From a virus, in the IMG/VR virus record IMGVR_UViG_3300032770_000005, positions 62,001-126,000 of that record: a stretch of 64,000 nt of DNA. One strand, 5' to 3'. Below the pieces are notes generated by a model that was given only the letters and a program-made list of their open reading frames with translations, was not told where the DNA came from and made no database searches. Shown piece by piece: positions 16,001 through 23,212 of the stretch. Both the position numbers and the translations under genes were made by a program. The number at the start of each line of letters is the position of its first letter. Positions within the stretch are counted from its first letter, which is position 1.

Positions 16001-16921
16001 CTACTCCGCGTCGCTCAGCACGCCGGCGTCGCGCAGCGCCTTGCGGAGCCCGGGCACCTTGCGGTCCCAGGAGCCGTCTTCGCCGATGATCCACGCGAGC
16101 AGCGCACGCGCGGAGTGGTCGAGGCCGCCGACGAACTCCTCGTTCGCGTGGACCTTGCGGAGCACGCTGACGCTGATGCCCTTGCCGCGCAGCGAGGGCC
16201 CGTTCTTGCTCTGCCCGCGCTTCACGCGCCCGCGCTCCGCACGCTGCCGCCTGGCCTCGGGCACGGAGATCACCACGCCGGCCTCGATCGCCGCCGCGAT
16301 CTTCGCGTCCTGCTCCTCCTGCGACATGTCCGCGTACGTCGCCGCCGCGGTCGCCGTGATCAGCCCCTTCTCGACGAGCCCCTGCATCTTGGGGGACAGC
16401 TCCAGCACGCGCAGATGGTTCTTCAGGACCTCCAGCGTCATGCCCATCTTGCGCGCCACGACCTCCTCGGACTCGCCGCGCGACAGCAGCCGGCGCGCGT
16501 TCCTCGCGCTCGTGAGCATGTCGTCGTCGTGACGGATGCGGTTCTCCGCCTCGATCGCGCCGGTGAGCCCGCTCTCGTCGTTGTCCTTGCGCAAGACCGA
16601 GCGAAGGAAGAACGAGGGGGCGTCGCCCGCAGCGCGGAGCTGCTTCTTCACCTCGCGTCCCGCCAGCACGCGGTTGCGCCCAACCACGCACTCCACCTTG
16701 TCGCCGTTCTTGCGGACGACGATGTTCTGCTGCTGTCCCTCGGCGATGAGCGAGGCGACCAGCCCGGGGCGCGAGAAGCCCTCGCGCTTGAGCTTCATCA
16801 CCCGCTCGTTCACGAGCGGATGCTCCAGCCCGTCCTTCGTGTCGTACCCGACGATCACGATCTCGTCGGGGTCCAGCAGCCACAGGTTCTCTCGCGACGC
16901 ATCCAACGCGGTCTTCGCCAT
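16001..16921 (-). CDS. parB: ParB/KorB-like DNA-binding protein
   Basis: 306 residues. An N-terminal ParB-like domain contains VVRKNGDKVECVVGRNRVLA, matching the GxRR-type nucleotide pocket, here as GRNR. It is followed by a helix-turn-helix (EEVVARKMGMTLEVLKNHLR) and a KorB-like helical region (VLELSPKMQGLVEKG). A basic linker and a C-terminal domain complete it. ParB proteins load on parS sites and use CTP. Here it may act in partition or in gene control. No ParA is seen next to it. Confidence 0.75.
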   Translation of the reverse strand: MAKTALDASRENLWLLDPDEIVIVGYDTKDGLEHPLVNERVMKLKREGFSRPGLVASLIAEGQQQNIVVRKNGDKVECVVGRNRVLAGREVKKQLRAAGDAPSFFLRSVLRKDNDESGLTGAIEAENRIRHDDDMLTSARNARRLLSRGESEEVVARKMGMTLEVLKNHLRVLELSPKMQGLVEKGLITATAAATYADMSQEEQDAKIAAAIEAGVVISVPEARRQRAERGRVKRGQSKNGPSLRGKGISVSVLRKVHANEEFVGGLDHSARALLAWIIGEDGSWDRKVPGLRKALRDAGVLSDAE

Positions 16922-16948
16922 CTCACACGCTCCTTTCAGTTCGCACCA

Positions 16949-17251
16949 CTACCACTTCAGAACGAGCTGCGCGCTGACGTCGACCACGATCGGGTCGGCG
17001 CGCAGCAGCATGATCTCGGGCATGTTCGTCGCGTCGAGCTTCAGCGACGCGAGCGTCTTGCTCACGTCGGCCTTGCTGTCGCAGCGGTGCCGCGTGAACA
17101 GCCGCTCCTCGATGAGCTTGCCGTCGGGCAGCTCGATGTGCCGCACACCGGCCGCGATCAGCAGCCACAGCGGCTTGCGCACCGGCGCCTTCCGCTTCGG
17201 TTGCGCATCCGCGCTCTCGCCTCCGTCGACCTCGGTCTCGTCGTCGCTCAT
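16949..17251 (-). CDS. Unknown small protein upstream of parB
   Basis: 100 residues from ATG 17251, chosen because GGAGG lies five bases upstream; longer forms up to 17359 have no ribosome site. The N-terminus is acidic, then a basic Pro-rich stretch (PKRKAPVRKPLW), then a globular part with ELPDGKLIEERLF and LLRADPIVVDV. No family is recognised. It shares the strand and a 27-base gap with parB and so may be transcribed with it. Confidence 0.5.
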   Translation of the reverse strand: MSDDETEVDGGESADAQPKRKAPVRKPLWLLIAAGVRHIELPDGKLIEERLFTRHRCDSKADVSKTLASLKLDATNMPEIMLLRADPIVVDVSAQLVLKW

Positions 17252-17426
17252 GCCGGCCTCCGTGCCCAAGATTGCCGACCTGTACCGCATCACGATCTGT
17301 CCGACAAGTTCTTTCGACATACCCGTCCACAAAAAGTGACGCGCCTTGCGGACAGCCATTGCGGAGCCCGACGGAGGCGCGTACGTTCGTCTGCGTAAAC
17401 CGACTGTTCCAGTGAGGAGGCCCGCG

Positions 17427-17834
17427 ATGTCCGATTCGATCCCGCTGCACGAGAAGCTCTACGAGGCGTGCGCGCGTGCGGCACACGAGGTGAACCGCGC
17501 CTACTGCCGCTCGCTCGGCGACGACTCGCAGCCGGCGTGGGAAAACGCGCCCGAGTGGCAGAAGACGAGCGCTCGCAAGGGCGTGGAGGGCGCGCTAGCC
17601 GGCAACACGCCCGAGCAGTCGCACGAGTCCTGGCTCGCAGAAAAGCGAGCGACCGGATGGAGGTACGGCCCCGTCAAGAACCCGGACACGAAAGAGCATC
17701 CGTGCTTCGTGCCCTATGCGGAACTTCCGCCCGCTCAGCAGACGAAGGACGCGCTGTACCTCGCGACGGTGCGCGCGACCGCGCTCGCGTTCGAGGCTGG
17801 TCTTGCGGCGCAGGCGGCCCTTCGGCTGGAGTAA
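17427..17834 (+). CDS. RyR-domain protein
   Basis: 135 residues from ATG 17427, with GAGGAGG six bases upstream. The ryanodine-receptor-type domain spans nearly the full length: AHEVNRAYCRSLGD, WQKTSARKGVEGAL, the core GWRYGPVKNPDTKEHPCFVP, then YAELPPAQQTKDALY. Prokaryotic RyR domains occur with nucleotide-signalling and defence systems and are proposed to bind nucleotide ligands. In a virus it might bind an immune signal; that is inference. Repeat cluster 2 begins right after its stop. Confidence 0.8.
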   Translation: MSDSIPLHEKLYEACARAAHEVNRAYCRSLGDDSQPAWENAPEWQKTSARKGVEGALAGNTPEQSHESWLAEKRATGWRYGPVKNPDTKEHPCFVPYAELPPAQQTKDALYLATVRATALAFEAGLAAQAALRLE

Positions 17835-17835
17835 A

Positions 17836-18106
17836 GTCCGGCGCAGAGACTCGTGTCTGCCGTCGCTACTCGTCCTTCATCTCGACACGGCGTCGCAGGC
17901 ACCCCTGCGGTTCGCGGGCACATTCGGAAGCGGGCTGGTCACCATGTCGCGAGCACGAGGCCCCCGCGCTGGCCAGACGCGCGCCGCGCCGGGCGTCACG
18001 TAGTCGACGTGTCGCGAGTACCAAGCCCTCGCGCTGGCTTCCGACCACGAGAGACGGGTCCACTACGTCCTCGACGCGAGCACGAAGCCCTCGCGCTGGC
18101 TTCGCC
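17836..18106. repeat. Repeat cluster 2: five palindromic units
   Basis: At least five units lie between the RyR gene and the next coding frame. Those near 17891, 17946, 18011 and 18072 are in reverse orientation (start GTCGCGAGCAC, core GCCCTCGCGCTGGC). The first at 17836 is degenerate and in the other orientation. The last unit runs into the open frame of the following gene and seems to have replaced its 5' part. Confidence 0.7.
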
Positions 18107-18142
18107 CCGAGCCGCCGTCTCGACTACGAGTGCCGCACGATC

Positions 18143-18580
18143 GTGGTGCGAGAGGCGCGGCTACACGTGCCCGCGAGCGAAGAGCAGGCCCTCGCGGCGA
18201 TCGACAACATGCTCGCGTTGCTCGACCGGGCGGCTGCGGGTGGCGAAGTCAGCGCACAGGAGTGGTCGGCCGCGATGGGCGCATCGCGCCGCGTGCAAGC
18301 GGTGACGTATGCGGCAGCGACGTATGCGGTAGCGGCGGCGGCGGAGACCGCGGACTGGTCGTGGTCGTGGTCGTCGAGGTCGTGGTCGTCGACGGAGGTA
18401 GTGGCGCCGCCGTGGGGGGCGTGGTGGGCGGCGATGCGGGAAGCGGCGTGGGCGGCGTGGGCGGCGCGACCGGCGCGGGCGACCGCGGAGGCGGCGGTGA
18501 AGCGGGCACCTGAGGACCGGATGATCGACCAGATGCTCTCGGCGATGGAGCGCGAAGTGCGCGCGCATGTGAGGCCCTAG
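18143..18580 (+). CDS. Truncated paralogue of the Arg-rich protein at 53 kb
   Basis: 145 residues from GTG 18143; conserved sequence already begins at 18113 with RLDYECR, before any good start codon. It matches the minus-strand protein at 52868-53578 in three blocks: RLDYxCRxIVV, LLxRxAAG..VS..E...AMG and a C-terminal MLxAMExE. The middle is low-complexity Trp, Ser and Ala (SWSWSSRSWSS). The N-terminal half found in the paralogue is missing and its place is taken by repeat cluster 2. It may be a decayed or recombined gene. Confidence 0.45.
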   Translation: MVREARLHVPASEEQALAAIDNMLALLDRAAAGGEVSAQEWSAAMGASRRVQAVTYAAATYAVAAAAETADWSWSWSSRSWSSTEVVAPPWGAWWAAMREAAWAAWAARPARATAEAAVKRAPEDRMIDQMLSAMEREVRAHVRP

Positions 18581-18615
18581 ACCAGCGGGTATAAGGGGTC
18601 TTACCCGTTGTCTAC

Positions 18616-18636
18616 TTGACAAGCCTGCAACAGGCT
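18616..18636 (+). promoter_or_regulatory. TTGACA -35 box with palindromic operator
   Basis: TTGACA (18616-18621) is followed directly by AGCCTG-CAA-CAGGCT (18622-18636), a perfect 6-bp inverted repeat that fills the promoter spacer. The -10 region is weak (GAAGAT). A second imperfect repeat, CGGGTA...TACCCG, lies just upstream near 18586-18607. A repressed promoter for the 18.6-33.9 kb operon is plausible. Confidence 0.35.
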
Positions 18637-18642
18637 GCGAAG

Positions 18643-19392
18643 ATGGGGGCCGACATGGGCGAAGAGAAGAAGAATCCCGACCTCGGCAGCGACGTGCGCG
18701 GGCTCGTGCAGGCCGTGCTCGACGATCGCCGTCTGCAAGACCTCCATCATCACGCGGTAGCTGCGGGCGTGCACGACGGGCGTGGCGACCAACGGCTCCG
18801 CAAGACGGAGAGCGCTCGCGTCAATGCGCTCCTGTGGGAGTTTGGCTTCGTCTCGGGCCTCGCGATCCTCGACGAGCATGACTCCGCGCGACTGCCCGAC
18901 CGCCTTCTCGCTCTTCTCGACATCGAGCTGCCGACGTGGCGCGACCGTGCCTGGGGCCAGCTGCTCGCGACGCATGTCGCTGGCGCGCAGCAGTTCGTGT
19001 TCTGGGTCGGGTCGGTCGACGTCATCATCGGCGACCTGCTTCCGCCGGAACCGTGGGAGCGCGCCGTGTGGCTCACGCGTGCCGCCGTCTATCGCGGCGA
19101 GGTGCGGCCGGAGCTGGGGCGCCGACTCTGGGAGGCGTGCACGCGCGAACCGCAGGGCGCGGGCGGGTCGCAAGAACTCGCTCGCTGTGCGGAGCTGGAG
19201 ATCGAACGCGCCAAGCTGGCCGCGCAGCTGGACGCGCTGCGCAAGGGCCGCAAGGCGATCGAAGCCGCGCTTGCTCTACTGCCTCAAGCCATGGTGAAGG
19301 TCTGGGAGACGTATCTGGGCGTCGCCGCCGCCGTGGATTGGGGCGCGAGCCCGGAGGCGAGCGGCACGCCCGACATCGAAGGCAAGCCGTGA
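18643..19392 (+). CDS. Unknown protein with a repeated 'PTWRxRAWG' module
   Basis: 249 residues from ATG 18643; ATG 18655 is also possible. A central module, LLDIELPTWRDRAWGQLLAT, then PPEPWERAVWL and RPELGRRLWEA, recurs twice in the protein two genes downstream. The C-terminus is a coiled-coil-like helix (ELEIERAKLAAQLDALRKG). It probably folds as a helical protein with an unknown partner. It starts the long plus-strand accessory operon and overlaps the next gene by GTGA. Confidence 0.55.
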   Translation: MGADMGEEKKNPDLGSDVRGLVQAVLDDRRLQDLHHHAVAAGVHDGRGDQRLRKTESARVNALLWEFGFVSGLAILDEHDSARLPDRLLALLDIELPTWRDRAWGQLLATHVAGAQQFVFWVGSVDVIIGDLLPPEPWERAVWLTRAAVYRGEVRPELGRRLWEACTREPQGAGGSQELARCAELEIERAKLAAQLDALRKGRKAIEAALALLPQAMVKVWETYLGVAAAVDWGASPEASGTPDIEGKP

Positions 19393-19835
19393 CGCGAGAG
19401 AAGAAGGCGCCGAAGATCGGCGACGGAGGGGCGGACTGCACTTGCGACGGATGCGTCGCCGCGTGCAAGCACAAGCCCGGCTGGCTCGCGCCGGGGGACG
19501 CGGAGAAGATCGCGGCGCACCTCGACGTCCCGGTCGAGCGCCTGTTCCGCGAGAGGCTCGCGATCGACTGGTGGGTCGGCGGGGTCGACGGTGACGAGGA
19601 CGTGCTCGTCCTCTCGCCGGTCGCGGTGGGGCGCGAGCCCGGAGGCGAGTACGGCGAGGACCCCGGCGGCTGGTGCACGTTCCTCGTGAACGACCGCTGT
19701 TCGATCCACGCCGTGAAGCCGCGGGAGTGCCGCCTCGTCGGCCATCCGACGCCGCCAGATCTGCACCGGGAGATGGCGCGCATGTGGGAGACGGCGCAGG
19801 ACCAGATCGTCGAGCTGCGGAAGAACGCTCGCTAG
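19389..19835 (+). CDS. YkgJ-like Cys-cluster protein
   Basis: 148 residues. The Cys pattern CTCDGCVAAC in the N-terminus and, later, WCTFLVNDRCSIHAVKPREC match the CxxxCxxC cluster family known as YkgJ or UPF0153, proposed to bind zinc or an iron-sulphur cluster. KPGWLAPGDAEKIAAHL fits the family's helical insertion. The biochemical role of the family is not established. Starts at GTG in a GTGA overlap. Confidence 0.65.
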   Translation: MTREKKAPKIGDGGADCTCDGCVAACKHKPGWLAPGDAEKIAAHLDVPVERLFRERLAIDWWVGGVDGDEDVLVLSPVAVGREPGGEYGEDPGGWCTFLVNDRCSIHAVKPRECRLVGHPTPPDLHREMARMWETAQDQIVELRKNAR

Positions 19836-19849
19836 AGGAGAGGCTGAAC

Positions 19850-20839
19850 ATGGACGAGCAGAAGAACACGTACGACGATGACTGCCCGCAGGCTCGCGTG
19901 GCCAAGGATGGCGTGCCCATCCGGGTCGACCTCGACCTCGTGTTCCATCGACTCGACATCGAGTTTCCTCGGTGGCGTACATGCGGATGGGGAGAAACGA
20001 TTGCGACGCACACCGACGAGCGCGGAGCGATCGTGTTCTACGTGGCTTCGCCACGCCTCCACGACTACATCTACAATCCTCCGCCAGACGAGCCCTGGGA
20101 GCGCGCCGTGTGGCTGGTGCGCACCAGGGTTCCGGTCCCGCCGCCTCTTCGGCCTGGGCTCAGCTCCTCCCTATGGGACACGTGGAGGTTCTCGGGTGCG
20201 CGCCAGCGCGAAGGACCGGCGCCGCAGCACGAAGCCTCCGTCCAGAACCGATCGGATGTGGGGCGACGAGAGCCGATGGACGAGCTGCCGGCGGGCGAGC
20301 CGGTGATGCTCGGCGGTGGACTGCTCGCCATTCTCGACGCCGAGCTGCCGACGTGGCGAACGCGTGCGTGGGGCGAGACGTTTGCGACGCACGCTCATGA
20401 GCGCGGGACGGCCGTGTTCTACGTGAACACGGCCGCTCAGAGCATCGAGCCGTGGGTGCGCGCCGGCATCGCGCCGGCCGAGCCGTGGGTGCGCGCGGCG
20501 TGGGTGGTACTCAGGAACGCGTACTTCCTGCCTTCGCTTCGGCCGGAGCTTGGGCGCCGGCTCTGGGACGCGCTCCATACGCGCGAGCCCGACGAGCGGG
20601 AGTTCACTCGCGACGAACTGCTGGCGCAGCTGAAGGAGGAGGGCGCGAGGAGCGCGGATCGACTGCGCGCCTGTGTCGGATGGGAGAACGAATGCCTCAA
20701 GCTGACGCGCAAGTGTGCCGCGCTGGAGGCGGAACTGGACGCCATGCGCGCACGGTGCGGTAAGGCGGAAGCGGCGATCGCTGCGCTGTATCGGGCGTAT
20801 CAGCAGGTCCACGACGTGGGCGACGCTCTGGGCCTCTGA
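19850..20839 (+). CDS. Protein with two copies of the 'PTWRxRAWG' module
   Basis: 329 residues, with AGAGGAGAGG upstream of ATG 19850. Module one: LDIEFPRWRTCGWGETIATH with PPDEPWERAVWLV. Module two: LDAELPTWRTRAWGETFATH with RPELGRRLWDALH. Both match the single copy in the protein at 18643, so this gene arose by duplication and fusion. The C-terminal 80 residues form a coiled coil. The Gln- and Glu-rich linker near residue 120 may derive from inserted DNA. Function is unknown. Confidence 0.55.
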   Translation: MDEQKNTYDDDCPQARVAKDGVPIRVDLDLVFHRLDIEFPRWRTCGWGETIATHTDERGAIVFYVASPRLHDYIYNPPPDEPWERAVWLVRTRVPVPPPLRPGLSSSLWDTWRFSGARQREGPAPQHEASVQNRSDVGRREPMDELPAGEPVMLGGGLLAILDAELPTWRTRAWGETFATHAHERGTAVFYVNTAAQSIEPWVRAGIAPAEPWVRAAWVVLRNAYFLPSLRPELGRRLWDALHTREPDEREFTRDELLAQLKEEGARSADRLRACVGWENECLKLTRKCAALEAELDAMRARCGKAEAAIAALYRAYQQVHDVGDALGL

Positions 20840-21225
20840 TGCGTCGAACGGCGGAGCAAGCCATGAAGGTGATCGACGATCTCGAAGCGAAGCTCGCGGC
20901 GGCAACGCCCGGGCCGTGGCTGGCGGACGTGACGACGCCCGACGACGTGGTCATCTGGGGGCCCGAAGGAAGCGCCGGCGACGGCGACAGCACATTCATC
21001 TTGAACGTGGGCTCTACGCGCGTCAGTCGCGTCGGCGTGGCGTTCGATGCGGACGCCCGGAACGCTGTTCTGATCGCCGCCGCCGTCAACGCGCTGCCAG
21101 CGTTGCTCGCGGTCGTGAAGGCGGCGCAACGCGTGCAAGATGCGTGGATCCGATTCGGGCGCGATGCCGAGGCCGAGAACCACCTCTTCGATTGCCTCGC
21201 GGTGCTTGAGCGGCGCGACCAGTGA
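20839..21225 (+). CDS. Phage-type unknown protein with ATPGPW motif
   Basis: 128 residues, TGATG overlap. LEAKLAAATPGPWLADVTTP is a motif widespread in small phage proteins (Ead/Ea22-like), and ARNAVLIAAAVNALPALLAV fits the second conserved block. The middle holds GVAFDADARNA. In phages these proteins are encoded in accessory early operons and have no established function. It ends in a TGATG overlap with the next gene. Confidence 0.6.
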   Translation: MRRTAEQAMKVIDDLEAKLAAATPGPWLADVTTPDDVVIWGPEGSAGDGDSTFILNVGSTRVSRVGVAFDADARNAVLIAAAVNALPALLAVVKAAQRVQDAWIRFGRDAEAENHLFDCLAVLERRDQ

Positions 21226-21743
21226 TGACGGCCAGCGAGGCGCGGGGCCAGGAGAAAACGATGGAACACGACGAGCAAGAGCTGAGGAAGATGTGGGTGG
21301 CGCGTGCGCGCGACAGGTCGATGACCATGGAGACGCTGCCGGCCTTCCTGAAGGAGCTGGCGGACTTCGAGCACGACTACGGCTCGATCTGCGTCGCCAT
21401 CGGCGCCGCGGCGCTCGCGGCCGCTCACGTCATCGACCGCAGTCCTCGCGGCGGCATCACCGGGTTCCAGGCCGGCGCGGTCGGGTGGGAGTTCCTCCGC
21501 GGCTGGCACCAGTGGCCGGAGGACGGTGTGGGGCACCAGTTGATCGACTTCGATCACCTGCTCTATCCGCAGTACGAGGCGACCTTCACCACGATGTCAC
21601 GCGACGTGTTCGGACGGCTGCAAGAAGCCGCACGCAAGCATCTCGCGGAAGCGGACGCGCACATGCACCCCAACGTGCGCTCGCACCTGCAAAAGATCGT
21701 CAAGGGCCGGGTTCCGTTCGGCCTTGGGCTCAGGGAGCGATGA
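21225..21743 (+). CDS. Phage-type unknown helical protein
   Basis: 172 residues from ATG 21225; ATG 21261 has a better ribosome site (AGGAGAAAACG). The middle has VAIGAAALAAAHVIDRSPRG then GITGFQAGAVGWEFLRGW, which I associate with phage proteins of unknown function. Mostly helical. It overlaps Tad2 by four bases. Confidence 0.5.
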   Translation: MTASEARGQEKTMEHDEQELRKMWVARARDRSMTMETLPAFLKELADFEHDYGSICVAIGAAALAAAHVIDRSPRGGITGFQAGAVGWEFLRGWHQWPEDGVGHQLIDFDHLLYPQYEATFTTMSRDVFGRLQEAARKHLAEADAHMHPNVRSHLQKIVKGRVPFGLGLRER

Positions 21744-22423
21744 TGGGCACGCGGATGGAAGGAGCAATGATGATGGGCACGCAGATGGGGTTCGCTCGGG
21801 CGCTCGTGCTGCTGAAGGACGGGGGTCGCGTTGCCAGGTCCGGATGGGGCAGCAGCATGTGGAGCATGTGGCTCGTGTTGGTACGTGATCGTTATGGAGG
21901 GCCTGGCTTCTCCTACGAGGTTACGTGCAATCATCAGACGCTTGCGGCGGATGATCTGCCACTGCGTCCGCTTCCGTGGATCGGCATGAAGACCGCGGAC
22001 AATGGCTTGGTGCCATGGGCATGTTCGTCGGCCGACCTCCTCGCTGAGGACTGGGAACAGGTGGGCGAGACATACGCGGAAGTGCTTGAGCGCAGCGGTC
22101 GCGATCACGCCGCGGCGCTCGGGCGCGACCGGGCCGAACCTGCGCCGGCCGCCGCGGTGGGTGAGACGGCAGCGAGGCCCGGTGCGTCCCTTCAGGAACC
22201 GGCGCCCGATATCCTGTCGATGCGGGACGCCGAGTACGGCGACGGTGTCGCGGCGAAGATCGAGCGTCAGGTGGCCGGCGGCGACCCGAAGCTGGCCCGC
22301 TACGCAGCTGGCTACGCGCGAGCGGTGCGACCGCTGCTCCTGCGCCTGGCGGAGTCAGAGCGCAGCCGCCTTGCGCTCGCCGAACGACTGTTGACGGCCG
22401 AGCGAAAGGGCGGCGCACGGTGA
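21740..22423 (+). CDS. tad2: Tad2-like Thoeris anti-defence protein (DUF2829)
   Basis: 227 residues. The N-terminal 105 residues match the Tad2/DUF2829 pattern: FARALVLLKDGGRVARSGWG, MWLVLV, LPWIGMKTADNGLVPWACSS and then DLLAEDWEQV. Tad2 proteins bind cyclic ADP-ribose isomers made by Thoeris TIR proteins and block signalling. The C-terminal 115 residues are an added domain not found in typical Tad2. The start region is duplicated: ATGATGGGCACGC occurs at 21740 and again near 21770, so ATG 21740, 21767 or 21773 could be used. Confidence 0.75.
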   Translation: MMGTRMEGAMMMGTQMGFARALVLLKDGGRVARSGWGSSMWSMWLVLVRDRYGGPGFSYEVTCNHQTLAADDLPLRPLPWIGMKTADNGLVPWACSSADLLAEDWEQVGETYAEVLERSGRDHAAALGRDRAEPAPAAAVGETAARPGASLQEPAPDILSMRDAEYGDGVAAKIERQVAGGDPKLARYAAGYARAVRPLLLRLAESERSRLALAERLLTAERKGGAR

Positions 22424-22833
22424 CGCGCGAAGCGGCCGAGAAGCCGACTGGGCTGCGGGAAGCCGCGGCCGCAGTCGCAGAGTACCTCGCCGACCCGGTG
22501 CGCTTCGCGGGACCAGAAGTCTTGGAGCAACGCCGCCGGGCGCTCGTCGCTGCACTCGCCGCGACGCATCCGCGCCCCGAGCCCGTGCCGAGCGCGTTGG
22601 AGTCGGCGTGTGCCTGGCTGGACCGAGAGCACACGCCGGGACGCTGGCTCGCGACCATCAGCGGCAAGCGCGACGAGACGTTGGCACATGCGATCGAGCG
22701 CATCGCTCGCGAGTGCGGCTGGATGCCGCCGGCAGAGCTTGCTCGCGTGTCGCAGTTGCGGACGAGGGCGGAGCAAGAGCTTGCGGCGCACTTCGGCCAG
22801 CGTTCCGACGAGCGCGAGGAGGGCGGGCGATGA
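22420..22833 (+). CDS. Unknown helical protein with PSALESACAWL module
   Basis: 137 residues from GTG 22420, GTGA overlap with Tad2. The module ATHPRPEPVPSALESACAWL followed by IARECGWMPP recurs in the larger protein at 23209, so these are shared building blocks. Otherwise Ala-, Arg- and Glu-rich helices. No family is recognised. Confidence 0.5.
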   Translation: MTREAAEKPTGLREAAAAVAEYLADPVRFAGPEVLEQRRRALVAALAATHPRPEPVPSALESACAWLDREHTPGRWLATISGKRDETLAHAIERIARECGWMPPAELARVSQLRTRAEQELAAHFGQRSDEREEGGR

Positions 22834-23051
22834 CGTGCAGGACTCCCGAGACGTTCGAGGATCTGATGCGACGAGCGCGCAGGTTCATCGACAGGCGGCC
22901 TGTCGAACTGCCGCGGCCCAAGCCGTGGGCCTCGGAACAGGTGCCGCGGCCGACGCCATGGGCCTCGGAACAGGTGCCGCGGCCCAAGCCGTGGGCCGCG
23001 GAGCACTGCGACTGTGGTCGACGACGAGAGCACGACGAGGGCGGACGATGA
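22830..23051 (+). CDS. Small protein with 11-residue PRPKPW repeats
   Basis: 73 residues, ATGA overlap. Residues 28-59 consist of three copies of an 11-residue unit (PRPKPWASEQV), encoded by a 33-bp tandem repeat at about 22909-23007. The end has CDCGRRRE, a possible metal site. Low complexity; function unknown. The repeat may vary in copy number between isolates. Confidence 0.45.
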   Translation: MTCRTPETFEDLMRRARRFIDRRPVELPRPKPWASEQVPRPTPWASEQVPRPKPWAAEHCDCGRRREHDEGGR

Positions 23052-23212
23052 GCGCACGTACTCAATGGAGGTACATCGCCTGGACGCGCTCTCTGCACTA
23101 TGGAGAGCCATTCCGCGCGTGGCTGCTACGCACGTCGAACCGGCTCGATCGACAGGAAGGCCCGCCATCGCTCGTATGCCGTGTGCTCGATCGTCTCGCG
23201 GGGTGGCCATGA
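23048..23212 (+). CDS. Small basic protein
   Basis: 54 residues between ATGA overlaps at both ends, which supports a real gene. MSARTQWRYIAWTRSLHYGE is followed by a Trp- and Arg-rich helix. No family and no membrane span. Possibly a small regulator or inhibitor; this is not shown by the sequence. Confidence 0.4.
   Translation: MSARTQWRYIAWTRSLHYGEPFRAWLLRTSNRLDRQEGPPSLVCRVLDRLAGWP

Noticed and set aside
17252-17359. A longer start for the gene at 16949
   Set aside because: No ribosome site; GGAGG just before ATG 17251 decides for the shorter form.
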